From positions 124,001-188,000 of the forward strand of contig NZ_MTZV01000006.1 of the NCBI RefSeq assembly GCF_002362315.1: DNA of 64,000 bases, in the 5' to 3' direction. The DNA comes from Paraburkholderia acidicola (GTDB taxonomy: Bacteria > Pseudomonadota > Gammaproteobacteria > Burkholderiales > Burkholderiaceae). How positions within the stretch are numbered: position 1 is the first letter of the stretch; the number at the start of each line of letters is the position of its first letter. The position numbers were made by a program, and so were the translations under genes. Shown here piece after piece: positions 9,160-18,600 of the stretch. The notes beneath the pieces were generated by a model that was given only the letters and a program-made list of their open reading frames with translations, searched no databases and was not told the DNA's origin.

Positions 9160-10368
9160 ATGCACCGTTCCTTTCTCGCCCTGCAAGGCACGGCTTCTCC
9201 GTTCTTTAGCCGTCTTGCCATCGCGTTGCGCGAGCGTGGTCATTCCGTTCGTCGGGTTAATTTTTGTGGCGGCGATGTGACATACGCAGGTATTGGCGAT
9301 ACCTGGAATTTCTGCGGATCGTTAAATAACTTAACAGACTGGTACGTCAATCACGTGAAAGCGGGCGGTTTCACGGACGTAATAATGTTCGGCGACTGTC
9401 GCGAAATCCACCGTCCAATGCACCCGATCGCCCAGACTAATGGTTTGCGCGTGCATGTCTTCGAAGAAGGTTATGTCCGTCCCCATTGGCTAACCCTTGA
9501 AAAACACGGCGTAAATGGCCGTTCTCAACTGCCGCGCGACCCCGCCTGGTATCGCGATCAACGTCGTTACACGCCGCCCAGCCCCCTTGGTCAACCCACG
9601 GGCTATAACCTCTACGAGCGTGCGTTTCACGACATCCGCTATCGCAGCGCCAATACGCTTTACGCAACCCGCTTCCCGCATTACCGCAGCCACCGCCCGA
9701 GAAACGGCTTTTTCGAGTACTCGGGCCTCGCCGTCCGCGCATTGCGCCAGCGCCAGCACCATCGCGACTCCGACCAGGTCACGCGCGATCTGCTCGCAGC
9801 CGGTCACCCGTACTACATCTTCCCGCTGCAGCTGAACTCGGACGCGCAGATCGTCGTTCATTCGCCGTTCGACGGCGTGGGCGAGGCGATTGAACGGGTA
9901 CTGAGGTCTTTCGCGACTCACGCGCCGGCCGGCTCCTGGATCGTCATCAAAAATCACCCCCTCGACACCGGTCTGATCGATCACCGTCGCCATGCCGAGC
10001 GGCTCGCGCGTGAACTCGGTATCGCCGACCGTCTGCGTTTCATCGACGCGGGCCACCTGCCTACTTTGCTCGACCACGCGCGCGGCGCCGTGGTTGTGAA
10101 CAGCACCGTCGGTCTGTCGGCATTGCACCATCGTCGGCCGCTAGTCGCACTGGGCACCGCGATCTACAACATGCAAGGCCTGACCTGGCAAGGCTCGCTC
10201 GACGACTTCTGGCTGCACGGCGAGCAACCGGACATGGATCTGTATCAGGCCTTTCTCGACTACGTCGTCCATCACACGCAGATCAACGGCGATTTCTACA
10301 CCCGTACCGGTATCGCCATGGCCACCGCCGATGCGGTGCGGCGTCTCGAGGCGGCACCGCATGCCTAA
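9160..10368 (+). CDS. wcbO: KpsS-like capsule Kdo transferase / capsule lipid modification protein (WcbO-like)
   Basis: 402 residues of the capsule polysaccharide export/biosynthesis family (KpsS, LipB). Family marks include the opening FLALQGTASPFFSRLA, VFEEGYVRPHWLTLE, and the late donor-site segment NSTVGLSALHHRRPLVALG. In group 2 capsules KpsS places the first beta-Kdo on a lysophosphatidylglycerol anchor; KpsC, its usual partner, is not in the window. It is the first gene of the plus-strand arm and overlaps the next gene by 8 bases. The same neighbour order occurs in the Burkholderia wcbO-wcbT block. Its lipid acceptor here may differ from lysophosphatidylglycerol, given the downstream lipid genes (inference). 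Confidence 0.85.
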   Translation: MHRSFLALQGTASPFFSRLAIALRERGHSVRRVNFCGGDVTYAGIGDTWNFCGSLNNLTDWYVNHVKAGGFTDVIMFGDCREIHRPMHPIAQTNGLRVHVFEEGYVRPHWLTLEKHGVNGRSQLPRDPAWYRDQRRYTPPSPLGQPTGYNLYERAFHDIRYRSANTLYATRFPHYRSHRPRNGFFEYSGLAVRALRQRQHHRDSDQVTRDLLAAGHPYYIFPLQLNSDAQIVVHSPFDGVGEAIERVLRSFATHAPAGSWIVIKNHPLDTGLIDHRRHAERLARELGIADRLRFIDAGHLPTLLDHARGAVVVNSTVGLSALHHRRPLVALGTAIYNMQGLTWQGSLDDFWLHGEQPDMDLYQAFLDYVVHHTQINGDFYTRTGIAMATADAVRRLEAAPHA

Positions 10369-11146
10369 AGCCGCTCCGCGCCACATCGTCATCACCGGCG
10401 CAAGCGCGGGGCTTGGCCGCGCGCTCGCGCTGGCGTATGCGGCGCCTGGGGTGGTGCTCGGTCTGCTCGGCCGCGATGGCGCGCGGCTCGACGCAGCGGC
10501 GCAGGCGTGCCGGGCGAAGGGGGCGATCGTCGAAACCGGTCAGATCGATGTGCGCGACGGCGCCGCCATGCAAACCTGGCTGCACCAGTTTGATTACACC
10601 CATCCGATCGATCTCCTCATCGCCAACGCCGGCGCCGCCAGCACGCTCGCGTCGGCGCAGGACTGGGAAGAGCTCGAGCGCACGGCGGCCATCGTCGACA
10701 CCAACTTTTATGGCGCGATGCACGCGGTGCTGCCGGTGGTCTCGCGCATGCGTTTGCGCCGGCGTGGCCAGATTGCGCTGATCAGTTCGATCGCGGCGCT
10801 GCGCGGCATGGCGATTTCGCCAGCCTATTGCGCGAGCAAGGCAGCCATCAAAGCGTATGGCGACTCGGTGCGCCCAATCCTGGTGCGCGATGGCGTGCAG
10901 ATGTCGATCGTGCTGCCCGGCTTTGTGAAGACAGCCATGAGCGATGTCTTCCCTGGTGATAAACCGTTCCTGTGGTCGGCGGAGAAAGCCGCGTTGTACA
11001 TCCAGCGCAAGCTGAAGACAAACCGGGCGGAGATTGCTTTCCCCGGTTTGCTCGCGTTCGGCATGCGGCTTCTGCCGTTGTTGCCGGCCGTGCTGGCCGA
11101 TGCGATTCTCGGCGGGCTGTCCTATTTGCCGCGGGAGGAGCGCTGA
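10361..11146 (+). CDS. wcbP: Short-chain dehydrogenase/reductase in the capsule lipid block (WcbP-like)
   Basis: 261 residues from the ATG at 10361, chosen because the Rossmann strand HIVITGASAGLG follows directly and the gene then overlaps wcbO by only 8 bases. It has the TGxxxGxG cofactor loop, NAG, the catalytic Ser in ISSIAAL and Tyr-Lys in YCASKA. The C-terminal tail carries a hydrophobic stretch (LLAFGMRLLPLLPAVLADAIL), as in membrane-associated 3-ketosphinganine reductases and DltE-like SDRs. Lying next to a PKS and an oxoamine synthase, reduction of an amino-ketone to an amino-alcohol is an attractive role (inference). The next gene follows immediately after the stop. Confidence 0.85.
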   Translation: MPKAAPRHIVITGASAGLGRALALAYAAPGVVLGLLGRDGARLDAAAQACRAKGAIVETGQIDVRDGAAMQTWLHQFDYTHPIDLLIANAGAASTLASAQDWEELERTAAIVDTNFYGAMHAVLPVVSRMRLRRRGQIALISSIAALRGMAISPAYCASKAAIKAYGDSVRPILVRDGVQMSIVLPGFVKTAMSDVFPGDKPFLWSAEKAALYIQRKLKTNRAEIAFPGLLAFGMRLLPLLPAVLADAILGGLSYLPREER

Positions 11147-12682
11147 ATGCAGGCGTCGCTCGCGCTCACGCTTCTGGCCGCTGCGGGCCTGGCGCTTTTG
11201 CCCGAAGCGCTCGCGGTGCCGCGCGCCTCGCCGCGTCGTTCGCTAGTCGCGCTCGCGCTGCATACGGCGGCGATCTGTTTCATCTGTCTGTGTGTGTTGC
11301 TGATCACCGGGCGCGTGAGGTTTTCCGCATTCGTCGCGATTGCGCTGGTGGCGCTGATGGCCGGTGTGAGCAACGCCAAATACGCGTCGTTGCGCGAGCC
11401 GTTCGTTTTCACCGATCTCAGCCTGTTCATGCAGTTGTTTGCCCATCCGCGTCTCTATCTACCGTTTTTGAGCGTGAGCACGGTAACCGCCTTTGCTGTC
11501 GGCATCGTAGTGGTGCTCACCGGTTTCATCGTGGACACGCCGCTCGCACATAAACCCGTCGGCGCGCTGGTGCTGGCCCTATGCGCCTGCCTTGCCGCGG
11601 GTTACACGCTGGCAGCACGCTTGCCGCTCACCCTGAATCCCGTCGATGACCAGAAACGTCACGGGTTTTTCGCGGTTTTCGTCGCCTATCTGCTCAACGG
11701 CATGCAGTTTTCCACCGCACGGCGGTTGCGCAGCGCGCTGGCTGCCGGTCCGTTTGCGAGCGGCGCGCCGCAATCGACTCCCGACGTGATCGTGATCCAG
11801 AGCGAGTCGTTCTTCGACGTGCGCCGTCTTGCGGATGCGATCAATCCCACCATCCTCACGCATTTCGACGCGGCGCGACGCGAGTCGATCCAGTATGGCC
11901 AGTTCGCCGTGCCCGCATGGGGCGCCAATACGATGCGCACGGAGTTCGCGACGTTGACCGGCGTGGCCGAAACGGAACTCGGCTATGCGCGCTTTTATCC
12001 GTATGCGTTCGTGCGGCGCGCCTGTGCGGCGCTTCCTGCGTGGTTCAAGCGCGGCGGCTATCGGACCATGGCGATCCATCCGTACTACGCGGATTTCTTC
12101 GGTCGCGAGCGCGCATTCAAATATTTGCAGTTCGATCGTTTCCATGACATTGCGTCGTTCGCCAACGCGGGACGCGTCGGCCCTTACGTCGCGGACATGG
12201 CGGTGGCCGAAGCGATCGTCAACGAACTCGATGCACCACGCCACAAACCGGCCTTCATCTTTGCGATGACGATGGAAAACCACGGTCCTCTGCATCTGGA
12301 AACGGTTCAGGCCGGCGAGGGCGCGGCTTTCCATACGCTCGGCGACGACGCGCGCTGGCACGATCTGACGGCTTATCTGCGGCATCTCGCCAACGCCGAT
12401 GCGATGCTCGGCCATCTACTCACCGTCCTGCGCGCGCGGCGCCGCGATACGGTGCTGTGTTTTTACGGTGATCACGTGCCGGCGTTGCCGCGCGTGTTCA
12501 GCGGGCTCGGTTGCGATCCGACGCAGAGCGACTACTTTATCTGGCGCAACTACGGCAATGCGTCAGCGATCCAGAAAGATTTGCGCGCCGAACAACTCGG
12601 CCCGGATCTGCTTCAAGCCCTTGAAGCAGGCGTGGCGGGCGGGTTGACGGCGCGGCTGTTGCACCAGACAACTGAACGATGA
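11147..12682 (+). CDS. wcbQ: Membrane LTA-synthase/sulfatase-superfamily transferase (WcbQ-like)
   Basis: 511 residues. About five hydrophobic segments fill residues 1-165, followed by an alkaline-phosphatase-fold domain. Metal and nucleophile motifs are visible: VIVIQSESFFD (metal Glu), WGANTMRTEF (predicted Thr nucleophile), MENHGP (His) and FYGDHVP (Asp-His). This pattern belongs to LtaS/OpgB/phosphoethanolamine-type transferases that act at the outer face of the inner membrane. It may add a phospho-alcohol group to the capsule or its lipid. It abuts the SDR gene upstream and overlaps the PKS start by 4 bases (ATGA). Confidence 0.85.
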   Translation: MQASLALTLLAAAGLALLPEALAVPRASPRRSLVALALHTAAICFICLCVLLITGRVRFSAFVAIALVALMAGVSNAKYASLREPFVFTDLSLFMQLFAHPRLYLPFLSVSTVTAFAVGIVVVLTGFIVDTPLAHKPVGALVLALCACLAAGYTLAARLPLTLNPVDDQKRHGFFAVFVAYLLNGMQFSTARRLRSALAAGPFASGAPQSTPDVIVIQSESFFDVRRLADAINPTILTHFDAARRESIQYGQFAVPAWGANTMRTEFATLTGVAETELGYARFYPYAFVRRACAALPAWFKRGGYRTMAIHPYYADFFGRERAFKYLQFDRFHDIASFANAGRVGPYVADMAVAEAIVNELDAPRHKPAFIFAMTMENHGPLHLETVQAGEGAAFHTLGDDARWHDLTAYLRHLANADAMLGHLLTVLRARRRDTVLCFYGDHVPALPRVFSGLGCDPTQSDYFIWRNYGNASAIQKDLRAEQLGPDLLQALEAGVAGGLTARLLHQTTER

Positions 12683-15600
12683 GCAAACCGATAGCAATTG
12701 TGGGGATGGCTTGCCGTTTCCCTGGTCATGTCGAGGGACCTGAAGACTTCTGGGCGCTGCTGCGCGACGAAAAAGATGCAGTCACGCAAGTACCGGCTGA
12801 ACGTTTCGGCACGGAGTTCTATCAGCATCCCACGAAGCGCGAAGCAGGCAAGAGCTATACGTTTTCGGCAGGTGTACTCGACGATGTAGCCGGCTTCGAC
12901 GCCGCCTTCTTCGGCATCTCGCCGCGCGAGGCGCAGCAGATGGACCCGCAGCAGCGTCTGTTGCTCGAACTCGCGTGGGAGACCTTCGAGGACGCGGGTG
13001 TGCGTCCGCGCGACATGGAGGGCAGCCCTTGCGCGGTCTATGTCGGTGTCGCGAGTCAGGACTATGGCAATCGTTTCGTCGATGACCTGAATTCGATCGA
13101 TCCGTACTCGGCGACCGGCAACACGCTGAGCATTGCGTCGAACCGTCTGTCGTATCTGTTCGATCTGCGCGGTCCGAGCGTGTCGGTGGATACCGCGTGT
13201 TCGTCGTCGCTGGTCGCGTTGCATCAGGCCTGTCAGGCGTTGCAATCGGGCGACGCCGAAGTGGCGCTCGCAGGTGGCGTCAATCTGCTGCTGCATCCGT
13301 TCGGCTTCGTGACGTTTTCGAAAGCGTCGATGCTGTCGCCGCGTGGCCGTTGCCGTGCGTTTGACGCAACCGGCGACGGCTATGTCCGCTCTGAAGGCGG
13401 CGCGCTCGTGATGCTTAAAACGCTCGATCGCGCACTGGCCGATGGCGACACGATACATGCGGTCATCGCGGGCTCCGGCGTCAATTCGGATGGGTACTCG
13501 CAAGGCGGTATCAGCGTGCCGGGTGCGGCCACGCAAGCCGCACTGCTGCGCACGGTCTATGAGCGCGCAGGTGTCGATCCGCGCTCGCTTGCCTATGTCG
13601 AGGCGCACGGCACGGGGACCGCGGTTGGTGATCCGATCGAAGCGCGTGCGTTGATGGAAGTCGCATCGGCGGGGCGGCCGGTCGACCGGCCGTTGCTGAT
13701 CGGCTCGGTGAAAACCAACGTCGGCCACCTCGAAACCGCGTCCGGCATGGCCGGTTTGATCAAGGCGATTCTGTGCCTGAAGCACCGCGCGGTGCCGAAG
13801 ACGCTGCATTTTGAAACGCCAAATCCTGCAATCGATTTCATCGGTGGCCGGCTGCGCGTCGTCGATCGCTTCACACCACTCGAAGGCGGTGCGGAGCCGC
13901 TGGTTATCGGTGTGAATTCGTTTGGTTTCGGCGGGACCAATGCGCACATCGTGCTGCGGGAAGCGCCTGCAACGGCAGGCAACAACGAAGCCCAGGCCGA
14001 ATCACGTAGCGACGCGAAAGCCGCCGCCGCACTGCCGCCGCTGATCCTCTCGACCCGCACCGCCGCCGCGCTGCCCGCGCTGGCCGCACGTTATCTGGCG
14101 AGGCTGGATGGCGGCACGCCGTGGGCGACGCTCGCATCGAACGCGGCGCATCGTCGGCAATGGCTGAAGCACCGCGCAATCGTTTCACCGGCGACGCTTG
14201 CCGAAGCACGCGCGGCGCTCGCCGCACTGGCCGATCCGTCCGCCGATCAAACGCCGGTCGCGCTGGTACAAGGCGATACGCCTGGCGACGATACGCGTCT
14301 CGCACTGGTGTTCTCCGGCAACGGCTCGCAGTGGGCCGGCATGGGCAAGCAGCTGCAGGAACAGGAACCGGTGTTCCGTGCCGCGCTTGAGGAAGTCGAC
14401 GCGCTGTGGTGTGCAGACGGCAGTCCGTCGCTGGCTGAGGTGCTGCGCGACGGTGTAAGCGCGGAGCAGCTCGAAGCCACCGAACACGCGCAGCCGTTGC
14501 TGTTCGCGCTGCAGGTCGGTGTGGTGCGCGTCCTCGAAGCGCGCGGGGTGGGCTATGACGTGTGCGTCGGCCACAGCGTCGGTGAAGTCGCCTCGGCGTG
14601 GGCGGCGGGCGCGCTGACGCTGGCGCAGGCCGTGCATGTGATCAAGATTCGCAGCCGCATGCAGGCAGGCACGCGCGGTACGGGCCGGATGGCCGCTGCC
14701 GGTCTCGGTGAGGCCGCGATGCGCGCGCTGCTGACGCAACTCGGTGTAGAGACGGCAGTCGAGGTCGCTGGCGTGAACAGCCCGCAAGCCGTCACGCTGG
14801 CCGGTTCGTTTGACGCGTTGCAGGTCGTCGAGGCCGCCGTGAAAGAGAGCGGCCGTTTCTTCCAGATGCTGGAACTCGACTACGCGTTCCACAGCAGTCA
14901 AATGGATCCGATCGAGGCCGGTGTATTGCGGGGCCTTGCAGAACTCGAACCGTCTGCGGCGACGCGTACGTTCGTCTCGGCGGTAACGGGCGAGGTGCTC
15001 GCGGGCACCGAACTCGATGCGCACTACTGGTGGCGCAATATCCGCGAACCGGTGCGTTTCGGCGACGCGATTGCGCACATCGTCGGAACCGGTGTGCGTC
15101 TGTTCCTCGAAGTCGGTCCGCATTCGATCCTGCGCACTTACGTGACGCAGACGCTCGACGATGTTCGCGTCAGCGGCCGCTCGCTCGCGACGCTCAAGCG
15201 CAATCAGGACAGCGCCCAGATGCTGCATCACGCGATCTACGCGGCGCTCGCGAACGGGGCGCGCGTTGACGTCGCACGCTTCGCGCCGGCCGGCGTACGT
15301 GTCGCGTTGCCGTCGTATCCATGGCAGCACGAACACTACTGGCTTGGGCCGACGCCCGAGGGCTACAACCTCGTCAATCGCAGGCGCGCCCATCCGTTGC
15401 TCGGTTACCGTCTGCGTGAACACGCGCTGGCCTGGGAAAATCAACTCGATCCGGCCGGCCTGCCGATGCTCGCCGATCACGTGGTCGACTGCGGTGTCGC
15501 GTTCCCGGGTGCGGGCTACGTGGAGATGGCGCTGGCCGCTGCACGCGAGCACTTCGGCACTGAGAGCTGCGCAGTCGAGAATCTCGAGATCCGTCTGCCC

Positions 15601-18600
15601 GTCGTGTTCCAGCCGCAGCATTCGAAACTGTTCCGCTTCACCGTCGACGTGCGCACCGCCGGTTTCACGATCGAAACGCGCGACCGCATGTCGGACGAAG
15701 CGTGGTCGCTCAATGTGACCGGCCGTCTGCTGGCGAGCGGTTGCGCACTGGATTCGAACGCTGAAGCAGACGCCCTATCCGCAGCGACGCTCGCGAATCT
15801 GCTGGCGCAGCCGGCCATGTCCGGCGACACGCTGTACGAGAACACGGCCGCAATCGGCCTGAGCTACGGTCCCGCATTCCAGTGGGTGCGCGCGGTGCAT
15901 GTCGATGCGGCCGCCGATATCGCGCTGGCCGAGGTGGCCGCGCCCGCTGAGCTTGCGCAATCCGACACGACGCTGGGTGCTTATGCGCTTCATCCGGCGC
16001 TGATGGATAGCGGCTTCCATCCGTTGTTCGCATTGCTTGCATCGACGCAGCAGGCCGATATCGATGCAGCTGCGTATGTGCCGGTGCAGCTTGGACGTAT
16101 CGATTATTTGCGCGGTGACGGGATTCGCTATGTGATCGCGCGGATCGAGCGTCGCAGTCCGCATTCGGTGGTTGCGTCATTCGAATTCGTCGATGCGCAG
16201 GGCGAGATCGTCGCGCGGCTCGGCGCCTGCCGCTTCCGCCGCGTCGACCTGATGGGCCGGCGTCAGCATGCACCGGGACGTTACGCGTACGTCGCGGAAG
16301 CGAGGCCGCGTGCCGACACTATCGACGCCCGTGCGTTGCCCGAACCCGCCGCCTTGCTGGACGACGCCTGCGCCGCTTTGTCCGTGCAGGAAGACCCGTT
16401 GCGCAGGCAGGCGCATCTGACGGAAATGTTGCCGCTGCTCGATGTGCTGGCCAGTGCCTACGCATTGAAAGCGCTCGATGCGCTGAACGTTTTTGCTCAA
16501 CCGTCGCTGCCGGACTGCGCGCATCCTGCCTTGCTCGCGCGGCTGGTGCAGATCGCCGTTGAAGATGGCCTCGTGCAGCGCGACGGCGAGCATCTGCTGC
16601 GTGACGCCGTGGCCTGCACGAACCTGCCCGGCATCGACGAATTGTGGCGCGATCTGCTCGCGCAGTCGCCCGCCCATGTCGCCGAGCTGACCTTGCTCGC
16701 GCATTGCGGCGCCGCACTGCCCGCAGTGTTGCGCGGCGACGTGAGCGGTGCGCAGATCCTGCCGCAGTCGCGCAGCAGTCTGGTCGAACATTTCTTCGAA
16801 GCATCGCCGACGTGGGCGCACGTCAATGCGCTGACGAGTGCGTGCCTCAAGCGCGCGATCGAAGCATGGGACGAGCCGCGTCGTTTGCATGTACTCCAGT
16901 TGAATTCGCCATCGAACGATGTGCTGCAACCGCTCGCGATCCAGATGCCGTCGTCGCGTTGCGACTACACAATTGCCGGTACGCGCGAACAGGTGAGCGG
17001 TTTCGATGCCGGCGAGCATCCGTCGGTCCGCGTCGTAGGCATCGAATTCGGCGATGTGCCGTGTCTGACTGGCGTCGAGAACGGTGCGCGCTATGACATC
17101 GTGGTGGCGAGTCACGTGCTGGCGGCGCAGGCCGAGCCGCGTGTACTGTTGAACGCGTTGCGCGGCTGGCTTGCTCCGGGCGCGCTGGTCGTGATGACCG
17201 AGCCGCGCAGTAGCCGCTTCGCCGATATCGTGTTCGATCTCGACGCGGACACTGCACACGCCCATGCACGCCGCACGGCATGGCTGTCGCCGGTTGCCTT
17301 GACGAAACACCTCGAAGAGGCCGGTTTCGAAGACGTCACGCGGCATACCGAGCAGGGTCTCGATCTCGAAGGCACGCCGACATTGATCGTTGCGCGTGAG
17401 CCCTACGTGGTTGCGTCTGCAACAGATGAAACCGCACCGCAGACGGTGCCGGCCCACTGGTCGCTGCTGTACGCAGCAGACGTTGCTGACACCGCTCTGG
17501 CAACCGCGTTGCAAGCCGCAGGCCACACCACGTCGAGCAGTACATTGGCCGCATTGCGCCACGACATGAGCAAGCTGGCCTTGCCAGCGGGCCGTGAGCA
17601 TCACGTGGTGTTCATCGCTCCCGATCGCGCATTGCCCGCCGATGCCGACGGCGCCGCCGTCATGCAGGTCCAGCAGCAGACTACGCTGGCTCTTGCACAA
17701 CTCGTGCGCGATCTCGCGGCGGTGGCCAGCATCATGCAGCCGATGCTATGGATCGTCACGCGCGGCGGCGCGCCGGTCGTCGCTCCGTTTGCAGAGGCTG
17801 CAACCTTGCGTCCCGAACAGGCGGCGATGTGGGGCCTTGGCCGCGTGCTGGCCAACGAGCATCCCGAACTGTCGTGCCGTCTGATCGATGTGTCGCCGGC
17901 CTGCCGCGACACGGCTGCCGAACTGGCGCGTGAACTGCTCGCCTCAGCCTCAGATGGCGAAGAAGAAGTCCTGCTGACGCCGCAAGGCCGCTACGTGCCG
18001 CGCATGCTGCCCGCTGCGAGCGCGGCATTGCGCAGCGCATCGCCTGTTTCAACGTATGCACAGAGCGAACCGACGGTCCTGGGTTTTGCGTCACCGGGTT
18101 CGCTGCGTAACCTCGAATGGTTTGCGCTGCCGCAACGTGAACTCACCGCCGACGAAGTCGAGATCGAACCGGTTGCAACCGGCCTGAATTTCCGCGACGT
18201 GATGTACGCGATGGGTCTGCTGTCGGACGAAGCCGTCGAAAACGGTTTTGCCGGTGCGACGATCGGCATGGAGTTGTCGGGGCGCGTGGCGCGCGTTGGG
18301 CGCAACGTGCGGCGTTTCGTTCCCGGCGATGCGGTGCTCGGCTTCGCGCCGGCGTCGTTCGCGAGTCGCGTGCGCACCAGTACGAATGCTATCGCTCATA
18401 AGCCCGAACGTCTGACGTTCGAAGAAGCGGCCACTGTGCCGACCACGTTCTTTACGGCGTACTACGCGCTGTGCGAACTCGCGCGTCTGCGCCGCGGCGA
18501 GCGTGTACTCGTGCATGGCGCGGCCGGTGGCGTGGGGATCGCGGCGATCCAGCTCGCACGCCATCTAGGCGCGGAAGTCTTCGCGACGGCGGGTAGCCGC

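Noticed and set aside
14185..15621. Long antisense frame (478 codons) inside the PKS gene
   Set aside because: Product is Arg/His/Gln-rich with no domain; long mirror frames are expected opposite GC-rich genes. Similar minus-strand frames at 12613-13947 and 16177-17700 were dropped for the same reason.
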